Origin: Ardenticatenaceae bacterium
GTDB taxonomy: Bacteria; Chloroflexota; Anaerolineae; Promineifilales; Promineifilaceae
Length of the DNA stretch: 64,000 nt
Assembly (NCBI GenBank): GCA_020634375.1
Contig: JACKBX010000006.1
Coordinates: forward strand, 124,001 to 188,000
Reading direction: 5' to 3'
Part shown: in pieces, positions 21,945 through 30,575 of the stretch
Layout: the number at the start of each line of letters is the position of its first letter
How positions within the stretch are numbered: the first letter of the stretch is position 1
Position numbers and translations under genes: made by a program
The notes under the pieces: generated by a model
What the model was told of the DNA's origin: nothing
Databases searched by the model: none
Seen by the model: the letters and a program-made list of their open reading frames with translations, nothing else

Positions 21945-23215
21945 TCGCGGGCAGGGCCGACGGAGATGATGCTGGCGGGAATGCCAAGTTGATCGGTGAT
22001 GAAGTTGACGTAGTTTTGGGCGTTGGCGGGCAGGCCAGAGAAGGTGCGGATGGGCATGATGTCTTCGTGCCAGCCGGGCAGGGTTTGGTAAATGGGACGG
22101 CAGCGGGCGAGGGTGTTGAGGTCGGTGGGGAAGTGGGTGAGGCGACGGCCGTCCAGTTCATAGGCCACGCACACCTGTAATTCCGGGATGCCACTGAGAA
22201 TGTCCAGCTTGGTCAGGGCCAGGTCGGTGAGGCTGTTGATGCGCTGGGCATGACGCAAAATGACGAGGTCGAGCCAACCTACGCGACGTGGCCGTCCGGT
22301 GGTGGTGCCGTATTCATCCCAGGGATTTTCGCCAGTTCCGCGCAGGCGGGCGGCGATGCTGCCGCTCAGTTCGGTGGGAAAGGGGCCGCTGCCGACGCGG
22401 GTGGTGAAGGCTTTGGCGACGCCGATGATTTGTCCCACTTGCTTGGGGCCGACGCCAAGTCCGGTTAGTGCGCCACCTGCCGTCGGCGAGGAACTGGTGA
22501 CGAAGGGGTAGGTTCCGTGATCAATGTCAAGTAATGTGCCTTGTGCGCCTTCGGCGAGGATGGAACGGCCGTCTCGCAATGCTTCATCCAGCAAAATCGA
22601 GCCATCAACCAGATAAGGGGCCAATCGTTGTGCGTAAGCCGCATACTCTGCTGCGACCGCGTCTGTATCTAGTGCATCCGCGCCATAAATTTTGGTCAGC
22701 ACTTCATTATGTGTGGCAACATGTGTGTGAATGGCATCCGCCAACTCTTCCGGGTTTGCCATCAGCCCGGCGCGAATGCCCTGGCGGCTGGCCTTATCTG
22801 TGTAGGCCGGGCCAATGCCGCGCAAAGTTGTGCCAATGGCCCCTTCGCCGCGCTGCATTTCTCGTGCCTTGTCCAGAGCAATGTGCGCCGGGGTAATGAG
22901 ATGGGCGTTTTCGCTGAGTTTCAAACAGGCTGGGCTGACATCTATGCCACGTTTGGCCAGAGCGTCCATTTCATGCAGCATAACTTTGGGGTTGACCACA
23001 ACGCCATTACCGATGAGGCAGTTTGCAGTATCGTGAATAATACCGGATGGGATGAGGTGTAATTTGAATACCTCATCCCCGATTGTGACTGTATGGCCAG
23101 CATTGTCGCCGCCGCTGTAGCGGACAACCATGTCTGCCTGGGCTGCGAGTAAGTCTGTAATGCGGCCTTTGCCTTCATCACCCCATTGAGCGCCAATAAC
23201 AATATTTAAGGGCAT
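21926..23215 (-). CDS. purA: Adenylosuccinate synthetase
   Basis: 429 residues, standard length. It joins IMP and aspartate with GTP, the first committed step to AMP. The N-terminal signature Gln-Trp-Gly-Asp-Glu-Gly-Lys-Gly is present, with Gly-Gly-Asn/Asp-Asn-Ala-Gly-His-Thr-Val, the IMP-site Gly-Ile-Gly-Pro-Ala-Tyr and Thr-Thr-Gly-Arg-Pro-Arg-Arg-Val-Gly-Trp. AGGAGAGG precedes the ATG. The last codons fall in the word repeat at 21867-21944. It stands as a single gene, with a terminator upstream separating it from the gene at 23436. Confidence 0.98.
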   Translation of the reverse strand: MPLNIVIGAQWGDEGKGRITDLLAAQADMVVRYSGGDNAGHTVTIGDEVFKLHLIPSGIIHDTANCLIGNGVVVNPKVMLHEMDALAKRGIDVSPACLKLSENAHLITPAHIALDKAREMQRGEGAIGTTLRGIGPAYTDKASRQGIRAGLMANPEELADAIHTHVATHNEVLTKIYGADALDTDAVAAEYAAYAQRLAPYLVDGSILLDEALRDGRSILAEGAQGTLLDIDHGTYPFVTSSSPTAGGALTGLGVGPKQVGQIIGVAKAFTTRVGSGPFPTELSGSIAARLRGTGENPWDEYGTTTGRPRRVGWLDLVILRHAQRINSLTDLALTKLDILSGIPELQVCVAYELDGRRLTHFPTDLNTLARCRPIYQTLPGWHEDIMPIRTFSGLPANAQNYVNFITDQLGIPASIISVGPAREQTISF

Positions 23216-23317
23216 AATTTCCTCTCCTGAAGGAAACCTCCCAGAGGTCTATCCCATAAGATGGGCGCTTCGAAGATAATCTTCGGGAGGTTGGGTTGGG
23301 AAGTCATTCGTAACAAT

Positions 23318-23358
23318 AAAAAGCCCGATGTTCAGCTATCGTTTCATACATCGGGCTT
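23318..23358 (-). terminator. Rho-independent terminator after the gene at 23436
   Basis: GCCCGATGT (23323-23331) pairs with ACATCGGGC (23348-23356). On the minus strand a T run (23322-23318) follows. Confidence 0.92.
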
Positions 23359-23435
23359 GAGGTTATCTAGTTGTGTTGATTTTGCCCAGATGATCTGAGC
23401 GATGATTGAATAGTAATGAGTAAGTTAAAGCGAGT

Positions 23436-23897
23436 TTAAGGTGTTTCTGACTCATTGGGTCTGTCAGGATTTAGCGGTTCAATTTTGGTAGTAACTTGCC
23501 CTACAAGAGAGAGACGGTCTTTTTTGTTGAGTTCAAACCATTCATCAATCCATCGAACTGCTTCATCCACATTGTTGACAAATTGAAATCGCTTTTTACT
23601 GCCACGGCTGGTCAAAATTTCTAGGCCGCGCATGAAAGTGGCAAATACGCTGTCTTGGTAGCCAATGAAGGCAACGGGTACATCGAAAACGACGTTGCCG
23701 AGCCGTTTTTGAATAGCACGTAGTCCTCGCACTGTGACATAGGCATGGCGGGCATCAATGATTGCTCCCAGCGCATTTCCAATTGTGTTGTAATCAATCG
23801 CATTGAGGTCTTGATATTCGTTCGCTGCTATTTCATCGAAAGGGCCGGTAATCGTGTAAACAACATTATGACCGCGACGTTCACGGGAAACAGGCAT
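23436..23897 (-). CDS. Hypothetical protein, STAS/SpoIIAA-like pattern
   Basis: 153 residues. Beta-alpha alternation (Val-Val-Tyr-Thr-Ile-Thr-Gly-Pro-Phe, Ala-Ile-Ile-Asp-Ala-Arg-His-Ala-Tyr-Val-Thr-Val-Arg, Val-Ala-Phe-Ile-Gly) resembles small STAS/SpoIIAA-like proteins found in Chloroflexota, but the match is by feel only. Start chosen at ATG 23897 with AGAGGAG upstream. No signal peptide or membrane segment. It has its own terminator and looks monocistronic. It has no ACGGCCGT copy. Confidence 0.72.
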   Translation of the reverse strand: MPVSRERRGHNVVYTITGPFDEIAANEYQDLNAIDYNTIGNALGAIIDARHAYVTVRGLRAIQKRLGNVVFDVPVAFIGYQDSVFATFMRGLEILTSRGSKKRFQFVNNVDEAVRWIDEWFELNKKDRLSLVGQVTTKIEPLNPDRPNESETP

Positions 23898-24013
23898 AAT
23901 CAAATAACTCCTCTCTTAAAGTTAAGTACGACGTATCATGAGTATACTTGAAATATGCTGAAGTTTCACGAAGTTCCTGTAATTTCGTTTATGTTTGGGT
24001 TGTTTTGGGAGGC

Positions 24014-25135
24014 TCAATAGTGAACGTTAACGAGCGTTCCGATGCTGACCCAGTTGTACAACCATTCTGCGTCTGAGGTGCGCATGTTAACGCAGCCATG
24101 ACTCATGGGTGTACCGAAGTTGTTATGCCAGAATGTGCCGTGTAGGGCGTAGTCTTCGTAGAAGTACATGACGTAGGGGACGTTTTCCAGGTAGTAGTCG
24201 TAACCGAGGCGACGGCCGTCCATGGTTTGGCTGGTGAATGCAATATAGATGCGAAATTGGCCGGTAACGGTGGGGTGCTGCCAGGTTCCGCTGGAGATGG
24301 CTGTACTCAAAGCGACGGTATCCCCTTCGTAGGCGACCAGGGTTTGCGTGGTCAGGTTGACATCAACCCAGCGTTCATTGGGGCCAACACCAAAGGGACG
24401 GCCGTTGCCGCTGTTTTGCGGCGCAGTGAAAGTGGGCATGGGGGTGTTGGTGGGGAGAGGGGTCGGCGTGGGAACCGGTGTTAATGTCCAGGTCGGGCGG
24501 GGAGCGCTGGCCTGGGCATTGATCCGCTTGGGGTGGATGGCTGGTGGTACAGGAGTGGCTGATGCAGCGTGGATGACGGCCGTTTCTGCACTACTAACTG
24601 GCTCTTCTGAGTTGATTTCTTCTCCTGTGCCAGAAACGCTGGCGGCAATCACTTGCAATTCACCAGACTCTGCCGGGGCCGGCGTACCTGTGGTAACGAT
24701 GACTGTGTCGGCGGCTACGCTGGCGGCGATGGCATCTTCTTGCGGAGTGAACTGGTTCCACAAGGACAGGCTGAGTAGGGCCAAGATGAGGAGAACGGCC
24801 GCAGCCAGAGCGCCCCACCTTAAAGCTGGGCGCTGCCAGAAGGGTGTGACGGCCGTTTCCGCCCCATCATCTGCTTCAGGAGGTAGTTGCGCTTGTGCCC
24901 ACTGCTTAGCCTTTTGCACTGTAGCCGAAGTGGGATTCAGCTTTTCCGCCCGCAAAATATATTCCAATGTTGTATGCGGATTGGGTGTTACACTGGCAAG
25001 CAACAGCCAACCCACGTAATTTTGCGGGTCTTGCTGCAAGACCTGCTGTAACAAGCGGCGTGCTTGCGATTTTTGCCCTTGCTTAATGGCTGCCTGCGCA
25101 GCTTGAATGAGTTGTTTATTATCTTCACGCATCAT
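24014..25135 (-). CDS. L,D-transpeptidase (YkuD) with N-terminal TPR-like region and one membrane helix
   Basis: 373 residues. Residues 5-85 form TPR-like helical pairs on the cytoplasmic side; a membrane helix spans ~106-126; a Pro/Thr-rich spacer (~190-240) leads to the YkuD catalytic domain (~253-373). The active-site signature is His332-Gly-Thr...His346-Gly-Cys348-Val-Asn. The enzyme would make 3-3 crosslinks in peptidoglycan or attach proteins to it. It lies 26 bases after the amidase gene on the same strand, so the two cell-wall enzymes are likely one operon. A cytoplasmic TPR region on such an enzyme is unusual and may recruit partners. Confidence 0.93.
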   Translation of the reverse strand: MMREDNKQLIQAAQAAIKQGQKSQARRLLQQVLQQDPQNYVGWLLLASVTPNPHTTLEYILRAEKLNPTSATVQKAKQWAQAQLPPEADDGAETAVTPFWQRPALRWGALAAAVLLILALLSLSLWNQFTPQEDAIAASVAADTVIVTTGTPAPAESGELQVIAASVSGTGEEINSEEPVSSAETAVIHAASATPVPPAIHPKRINAQASAPRPTWTLTPVPTPTPLPTNTPMPTFTAPQNSGNGRPFGVGPNERWVDVNLTTQTLVAYEGDTVALSTAISSGTWQHPTVTGQFRIYIAFTSQTMDGRRLGYDYYLENVPYVMYFYEDYALHGTFWHNNFGTPMSHGCVNMRTSDAEWLYNWVSIGTLVNVHY

Positions 25136-25161
25136 GTAAGCCAGATACCTCTAGCTCCCGT

Positions 25162-25950
25162 TCACGATCTACCCAAAAAACAGAGAATACCATTGGTGAT
25201 ACCATTTGCTGGTTTATATGATTCCGTCGTAAGCATATCGCGATCCAGATTAAGAAAGCCCGTTTCAATGATGATAGCGGGCACACCGGGCGCAATTTCG
25301 CGGAATGCGTGGTAATCGGTCATGTGCGGTGTAATGGTATTCTCGTGGTAAAACATTTCTGTGGTGTCATAGTAAGCCTGCTCCACACAGATGGAAAGCT
25401 GGCTGGAATTTGTATACGATGACCCCGCAACCTTGAAGCCCGTTGCCAGGTCGTTGATGTAATCACACGAATCGGCATGAATCGAGATCAATGCAGTTGC
25501 ATAATAATCTTGCATCAAGGGGTCAAATTCATCCAATAAATCGGTGTGAATTCCTTTGGCGAGTAGTTGTGCGTAAACTTGCTGGGCAATGTCGCTGTTT
25601 ACGTCTAATTCGGTCAGCCCATCATCACAAACTGCTCCGCTGTCATTGTTGCGATGGCCGACGATAATGCCCACACGCAGGGGGCCAGGACTTTGCGCCA
25701 GCCGTTGCAGCACGGGTTTGTCTGGGACTGTTTTATAAATGGGAGCAGATAAGCCGCCGTCTAAATCGTTGATAGCCAGTGCTTCGGCCGCGCTGCTACT
25801 GCTGTCTACTGGGCTGAAAAACCAGTAGACGGCTCCCATTCCCGCTACCGCGAGAATCAGGAAAAGTAGGATGGGCAAGTTGTGTCCCAACATTTGAATG
25901 GGAAACGGCCGTTCCCTTTGCAAAGGCTTGTTGCCATAACGAGATCGCAT
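25162..25950 (-). CDS. N-acetylmuramoyl-L-alanine amidase (Amidase_3), membrane-anchored
   Basis: 262 residues. One N-terminal membrane helix (~24-45), then the zinc amidase domain: Val-Gly-His99, Glu114 (Leu-Thr-Glu-Leu-Asp-Val-Asn), Ser-Ile-His158-Ala-Asp, and the catalytic Ile-Ile-Glu-Thr-Gly-Phe near the end. It cleaves the bond between muramic acid and the stem peptide, outside the membrane. It is followed by the L,D-transpeptidase gene. Upstream (25951-26123) is a divergent gap before the sigma factor gene; no convincing promoter could be assigned there. Confidence 0.92.
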   Translation of the reverse strand: MRSRYGNKPLQRERPFPIQMLGHNLPILLFLILAVAGMGAVYWFFSPVDSSSSAAEALAINDLDGGLSAPIYKTVPDKPVLQRLAQSPGPLRVGIIVGHRNNDSGAVCDDGLTELDVNSDIAQQVYAQLLAKGIHTDLLDEFDPLMQDYYATALISIHADSCDYINDLATGFKVAGSSYTNSSQLSICVEQAYYDTTEMFYHENTITPHMTDYHAFREIAPGVPAIIIETGFLNLDRDMLTTESYKPANGITNGILCFLGRS

Positions 25951-26123
25951 GGTCTTATTTTACACAAACTCTCAACATAATGAAATGGGTAAGTCAAGCA
26001 TAAGAAAAACGAAAGCGAACTTGGAGTCACATCGTCATAATGGTACAACACATTGATGAGTCAAAACGGACGAACTTGTCACCTTTTGTAGTAAAAATGG
26101 CTCTATATTTTTAGGTGCGGAAA

Positions 26124-26756
26124 ATGAACGAACTGACAGCATTGGTAGAACAAGCACGCGGCTCCCAAGTGGCCCAACGGCATGAAGCCTTTGCCCAACT
26201 GGTTAATCGCTTTCAAGAAGCAGCTTATCGTTGGGCTTATTCCATTTTGTACGATAGCCATTTGGCACAAGACGCCGTGCAAGAGGCGTTTGTGACTGCC
26301 TATCAAAATTTAGGTCAATTGCAGCATGTAGATGCGTTTGCTGCCTGGTTTCGCCAAATTGTATTGAGCCAATCTTATCGGTTGGTGCGCGGTAAACAGC
26401 TTGTCACAAGCTCGATAGACGACATTCCAGAACTGCCTGCCGATGAGGAGAGCATGGCCGCCCACCTGGAGGCATTGGAATTGCACGAAAAGGTGATGAC
26501 GGCCGTACAGTCCTTACCAGAAGGGGAACGGGAAATCACCAAGATGTTTTACCTGGGTGGCTACTCGCAAAAAGAGATAGCACGCACATTAGAACTACCT
26601 CTGACCACTGTCAAAAAACGACTGCAATACGCCCGGCAAAAACTGAAGCTGGCAATGGTTGCCATGTTTGCTCCTGAACCGACCCCTGCGTTGGTTCCTG
26701 TACCAGTGCGTGTACGGCCGTCCCACCCCCACAACCCAATGACACATGACGTATAA
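26124..26756 (+). CDS. ECF-type RNA polymerase sigma factor
   Basis: 210 residues. Region 2 (~15-85) includes Ala-Gln-Asp-Ala-Val-Gln-Glu-Ala-Phe-Val-Thr-Ala-Tyr; region 4 (~125-180) has Leu-Pro-Glu-Gly-Glu-Arg-Glu...Tyr-Ser-Gln-Lys-Glu-Ile-Ala...Val-Lys-Lys-Arg-Leu-Gln-Tyr-Ala-Arg. A Pro-rich tail (~187-205) extends past region 4. Start chosen at ATG 26124 with AGGTG upstream; a GTG at 26115 is possible. No anti-sigma gene is adjacent; ftsH follows after 136 bases, so control could be post-translational, but nothing in the sequence shows that. Confidence 0.93.
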   Translation: MNELTALVEQARGSQVAQRHEAFAQLVNRFQEAAYRWAYSILYDSHLAQDAVQEAFVTAYQNLGQLQHVDAFAAWFRQIVLSQSYRLVRGKQLVTSSIDDIPELPADEESMAAHLEALELHEKVMTAVQSLPEGEREITKMFYLGGYSQKEIARTLELPLTTVKKRLQYARQKLKLAMVAMFAPEPTPALVPVPVRVRPSHPHNPMTHDV

Positions 26757-26798
26757 CCAGCAGTCAGCAACCAATATGTAACATTCCAGATTAGCGCA

Positions 26799-26804
26799 TA
26801 TAAT
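26799..26804 (+). promoter_or_regulatory. Possible -10 element (TATAAT) upstream of ftsH
   Basis: A perfect TATAAT lies 89 bases before the ftsH start, but the matching -35 position is poor, so the assignment is weak. Confidence 0.35.
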
Positions 26805-26892
26805 AGGCATTGAATAATTTCTGGGTTTAATCAATCTTGACCAACCAAGCCGACCACATTGAACCAGATTGCATGAGGAGCACAACTAAACT

Positions 26893-28785
26893 ATGGATGA
26901 TCAAAATCCCAACACCGAACAGCGACCGGGCATTCCTGCCTGGGTTTGGATTCTAGGCTTGTTCGCCGTTATCTTGGGAGTGAACTTTTTCCTGAATAAT
27001 CGCGTTGCCAGCGCATCGCACATTGATCTCACAGAAGCGATGGATCATATTCGAGCAGGTGACGTAGAACAGGTTTCATTAACCGGCAGCCGCCTACAAT
27101 TGCTCATGACAGATGGCACAGAAATGAGCACAACCGTTGATTCACGGGGCAGCCTGGAAGAAACACTGGCCTATTACGGCGTCACCTACGACGTTTTGCA
27201 AGAAAACAATGTTGAAACAGTCATTAATGACCAGACAGTGTGGCAGAATGTTCTGAGCATCGTCCTGACCATTGGCCCATTCTTGTTGTTAATCTGGATT
27301 TTCTCGCGGGGTTTCCGCCAAATGCAAGGCGGCGGGGGCAACAGCATCTTTGGTTTTGGCCGCAGCCGCGCCAAAAACCTGAACGATGCCAATCGTCCCA
27401 CCGTCACCTTTGAAGATGTAGCCGGTGTGGAAGAAGCCAAACAAGAGCTGCAAGAAGTGGTGCAATTCTTGCGTGAACCGGAGAAATTTGTGCAGGTCGG
27501 CGCACGCATTCCCAAAGGCGTGCTCATGGTTGGCCCGCCCGGAACGGGTAAAACATTGTTGGCTCGTGCGGTGGCTGGGGAAGCTGGTGTACCCTTCTTT
27601 CATATCTCTGGCTCTGAGTTTGTGGAAATGTTTGTGGGTGTGGGCGCCAGTCGTGTGCGCGACCTCTTCGATAAAGCGAAGCAGTCTGCCCCCTCCATTG
27701 TCTTTGTGGACGAAATTGATGCCGTCGGTCGTCAGCGTGGCGCGGGTTTGGGTGGCGGTCATGATGAGCGCGAGCAAACCCTCAACCAGATTTTGGTGGA
27801 GATGGACGGCTTCGACAACGAGACCAACGTCATTGTGATGGCTGCCACTAACCGTGCAGACGTGCTCGACCCGGCGCTGCTGCGTCCCGGACGCTTTGAC
27901 CGCAAAGTATTTGTAGACTTGCCAGACATCAAAGGGCGCGAGATGATTTTGAAAGTCCATGCGCGGGGCAAGCCGATTGCCAAAGAGGTTAGTTTTGACG
28001 ACATGGCGCGGCTGACGGCTGGATTCTCTGGCGCAGACCTGGAGAACCTGATTAATGAGGCGGCTATTTTTGCTGCACGGCGCAACCGTCGCACCATTGG
28101 CCTTTTGGAGTTCCAAGATGCTTTTGACCGTGTGGTGATGGGGCCAGAACGCAAGAGTCGTGTGATGAGCCCAGAGGACAAAGAGACGGTGGCTTATCAC
28201 GAAGCAGGGCACGCAGTGGTCAGTTTTCATTTGCTGAACACAGACCCAGTACAGAAGATTACGATTGTGCCGCGTGGCCGTGCGGGCGGGTATGTGATGC
28301 CGCTGCCGGAAGACCGTTTTGTGTACAGCCGTGAATATTTTGATGATCGCATTTCGATGGCTTTAGGCGGTCGTGCGGCAGAGGAAATTTTCTTTGGCCG
28401 TATTACGACGGGTGCATCTAATGATTTGCAGCAGGCCACACGCATGGCGCGGGCGATGGTGATGGAATATGGTATGTCGGACAAACTGGGTTTGCCCACA
28501 TATGGCGGCGGTTCTCATAATCCATTTTTAGGCCGAGATATGGGCTGGGGAATGAACCGCGATTACAGTGAGGAAGCGGCGCAGGCCATTGACGCGGAAG
28601 TACGGCGTATGCTTGAGGATAATTATGCACGGGCCTTGACTATTATCCGCGAGAACCGCCACAAAATGGAGAATCTGGCGAATAAACTGATGGAAGTGGA
28701 GACACTAGATCGGGCTGAGTTCGAGAAGCTGATGAATGAGAGTATGCTGCCGGATGTGGAGCCGTTGGTGGAAATGGGTGATTAG
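26893..28785 (+). CDS. ftsH: ATP-dependent zinc metalloprotease FtsH
   Basis: 630 residues. Membrane AAA+ protease for quality control of membrane and regulatory proteins. Two membrane helices (~15-36 and ~115-136) flank a small periplasmic domain. The AAA domain carries Gly-Pro-Pro-Gly-Thr-Gly-Lys-Thr (~214), Walker B Ile-Val-Phe-Val-Asp-Glu-Ile-Asp and second region of homology Leu-Arg-Pro-Gly-Arg-Phe-Asp-Arg. The protease site is His436-Glu-Ala-Gly-His440 with a distal Asp. GAGGAG precedes the ATG. A terminator follows at 28828. It contains no ACGGCCGT in 1.9 kb, probably because strict conservation leaves no room. Confidence 0.98.
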   Translation: MDDQNPNTEQRPGIPAWVWILGLFAVILGVNFFLNNRVASASHIDLTEAMDHIRAGDVEQVSLTGSRLQLLMTDGTEMSTTVDSRGSLEETLAYYGVTYDVLQENNVETVINDQTVWQNVLSIVLTIGPFLLLIWIFSRGFRQMQGGGGNSIFGFGRSRAKNLNDANRPTVTFEDVAGVEEAKQELQEVVQFLREPEKFVQVGARIPKGVLMVGPPGTGKTLLARAVAGEAGVPFFHISGSEFVEMFVGVGASRVRDLFDKAKQSAPSIVFVDEIDAVGRQRGAGLGGGHDEREQTLNQILVEMDGFDNETNVIVMAATNRADVLDPALLRPGRFDRKVFVDLPDIKGREMILKVHARGKPIAKEVSFDDMARLTAGFSGADLENLINEAAIFAARRNRRTIGLLEFQDAFDRVVMGPERKSRVMSPEDKETVAYHEAGHAVVSFHLLNTDPVQKITIVPRGRAGGYVMPLPEDRFVYSREYFDDRISMALGGRAAEEIFFGRITTGASNDLQQATRMARAMVMEYGMSDKLGLPTYGGGSHNPFLGRDMGWGMNRDYSEEAAQAIDAEVRRMLEDNYARALTIIRENRHKMENLANKLMEVETLDRAEFEKLMNESMLPDVEPLVEMGD

Positions 28786-28786
28786 T

Positions 28787-28815
28787 TGTTGGCGGTTGAC
28801 AGTTAGTAGCTGGTA
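28787..28815. repeat. Word repeat 'gttgttggcggttgacagttagtagctgg'
   Basis: Short reiterated words of the GTAGCTGG family between the ftsH stop and its terminator; related to 18993-19030 and 55782-55832. Confidence 0.55.
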
Positions 28816-28827
28816 ATTGGATTTTGT

Positions 28828-28861
28828 AACGCCTCCCGTTAAAATCGGGGGGCGTTTTTTA
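28828..28861 (+). terminator. Rho-independent terminator of ftsH
   Basis: ACGCCTCCCG (28829-28838), loop of seven, CGGGGGGCGT (28846-28855), followed by a T run to 28860. Confidence 0.93.
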
Positions 28862-28918
28862 TTGACGATTGGCGATTGACGCTTGACGATTGTGGGTTAC
28901 TGATTACTGAGGTAAAAG

Positions 28919-29701
28919 ATGGTTACTGTAGAGCAAGATGGGGCGGTGTTAACGGTGGCGTTGAACCGGCCGGAAAGCCATAATGCGATGAATCCGGAGA
29001 TGATTGGGGAGTTAACGGCCGTCTTCCACACCCTCTCCAACCAACCAGATGTGCGCGTGGTGGTGCTGACGGGGAACGGCCGTTCCTTTTGTGCCGGAGC
29101 TGACCTCAATGCCATGCGGGCGGCAGCGGATTACACCTTTGCGCAAAACGTGGCCGATGGTGAGGCTATTTTTGATTTGATGGCGGCAGTGGATAGCTGT
29201 CCAAAGCCGGTTATTGGCCGCATCAATGGCGCGGCGATTGGCGGCGGCGTGGGGTTGGTGAGCTGCTGCGACATGGTGGTGGCGGTGCAGTGGGCGAAGT
29301 TTGCCTTTAGCGAGGCGCGGTTGGGCATTGTGCCCGCCGTCATTTCCCCGTTTGTGCTGGCAAAAATTGGCGTAGGCAACGGCCGTGAGCTTTTCCTCAC
29401 CGGTGAACGCTTTGATGCGCAGCGGGCCAAAGAAATCGGACTGGTGAACTACGTTGTGCCTGAAGAGGAATTGGACGCGAAGGTGGCTGAGCGGGTGGCG
29501 CAGTTGTTGTTGGCGGCTCCGGGGGCGCAAACGGCCGTTAAAGACCTTATCCGCACGGTGGCCTACCAGCCGAAAACGGCCGTGCGCGACTACACATCCA
29601 GCCTCATTGCCCAGCGCCGCGCCAGCGACGAAGGCCGCGAAGGCATGAGCGCCTTTTTAGAAAAACGAAAACCCAACTGGCAACTGACCACTGATCACTA
29701 A
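28919..29701 (+). CDS. Enoyl-CoA hydratase/isomerase family protein, methylglutaconyl-CoA hydratase-like
   Basis: 260 residues, crotonase fold. Oxyanion-hole motifs Ser-Phe-Cys-Ala-Gly-Ala-Asp-Leu (~58-65) and Asn-Gly-Ala-Ala-Ile-Gly-Gly-Gly-Val-Gly-Leu (~105). The catalytic position reads Ala-Arg-Leu-Gly-Ile-Val-Pro. The pattern fits the methylglutaconyl-CoA hydratase branch. Five ACGGCCGT copies lie in the gene. The last codons (Leu-Thr-Thr-Asp-His) are encoded by an ACTGACCACTGATCAC word repeat that has been taken into the reading frame. It is near a biotin carboxylase gene (31493), a pairing known from branched-chain or acyl-CoA degradation, but other pathway genes are missing. Confidence 0.9.
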   Translation: MVTVEQDGAVLTVALNRPESHNAMNPEMIGELTAVFHTLSNQPDVRVVVLTGNGRSFCAGADLNAMRAAADYTFAQNVADGEAIFDLMAAVDSCPKPVIGRINGAAIGGGVGLVSCCDMVVAVQWAKFAFSEARLGIVPAVISPFVLAKIGVGNGRELFLTGERFDAQRAKEIGLVNYVVPEEELDAKVAERVAQLLLAAPGAQTAVKDLIRTVAYQPKTAVRDYTSSLIAQRRASDEGREGMSAFLEKRKPNWQLTTDH

Positions 29702-29744
29702 AAACATGGCAAGAGAACGCGCAATCAAACACGAGGAAGAGACC

Positions 29745-30536
29745 ATGCAGCAGGCCGAATGGCCGCGCACGCGGCAAAGTTTGGCTGCTGATTTGCAAGC
29801 ATTAGGCGTGCGAGCCGGCATGACGCTGCTGGTACACGCCTCGCTGAAATCGTTGGGCTGGGTTAATGGCGGGCCGGTCGCCGTGATACAGGCATTACAA
29901 GATGTGCTCACGCCGGACGGTACATTGGTGATGCCTGCTCATTCCAGTGATTATTCTGACCCGCATTTGTGGGTAGCTCCGCCGGTGCCGCGCTCCTGGC
30001 AGCAAATCATTCGGGACACTATGCCTGCATTTGACCCGCGCCTGACGCCAACGCGGAGCATGGGCAAAATGGCGGAATTGTTTCGCACCTGGCCGGATGT
30101 GCTGCGCAGCAGTCACCCGCAGGTGTCATTTGCAGCGTGGGGTAAGGAAGCGGCCTTTGTTACTGCCAATCACACGCTGGAATACAGCTTGGGCGAAGGT
30201 TCGCCGTTGGCACGGTTGTATGATTTGGATGGTTCCGTGTTGTTTTTAGGCACGGGCTTTGCTACCAACACCTCGTTTCATTTGGCGGAGTATCGCACAG
30301 GGGTACGGCCGTTCATGACACAAGGCGCATCTATCTCGGTAAACGGCCGTGCTGTGTGGGCTACCTACGCGGACATCGCCATTGACGATGAGTGTTTCCC
30401 CGAAATCGGGGCCGCATTTGAGGAAACGGGCGAAGTTACCGTTGGCAAGGTAGGGTCGGCTGTATGCCGCTTGTTTGGGGTACGGACGGCCGTTGATTTT
30501 GCCCAATTCTGGCTAGAAAAGTATAGTAATGGTTGA
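29745..30536 (+). CDS. AAC(3)-family N-acetyltransferase
   Basis: 263 residues. Family signature Leu-Leu-Val-His-Ala-Ser-Leu-Lys-Ser-Leu-Gly-Trp-Val near residue 26, Gly-Thr-Leu-Val-Met-Pro-Ala-His-Ser, and the conserved Ser-His-Pro...Phe-Ala-Ala-Trp-Gly and Leu-Gly-Thr-Gly-Phe. Known members acetylate the 3-amino group of aminoglycosides; chromosomal relatives often have other or unknown substrates. Start chosen at ATG 29745 (AGGA upstream); an ATG at 29706 lacks a ribosome-binding site. It follows the hydratase gene on the same strand. Three ACGGCCGT copies. Confidence 0.88.
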   Translation: MQQAEWPRTRQSLAADLQALGVRAGMTLLVHASLKSLGWVNGGPVAVIQALQDVLTPDGTLVMPAHSSDYSDPHLWVAPPVPRSWQQIIRDTMPAFDPRLTPTRSMGKMAELFRTWPDVLRSSHPQVSFAAWGKEAAFVTANHTLEYSLGEGSPLARLYDLDGSVLFLGTGFATNTSFHLAEYRTGVRPFMTQGASISVNGRAVWATYADIAIDDECFPEIGAAFEETGEVTVGKVGSAVCRLFGVRTAVDFAQFWLEKYSNG

Positions 30537-30575
30537 CGTGTTAATAAAACCATTCGCAGTGAGTAATAATTGTAG

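Noticed and set aside
27289..28230. 313-codon open frame on the minus strand
   Set aside because: Shadow of ftsH, whose protein is highly conserved in its own frame.
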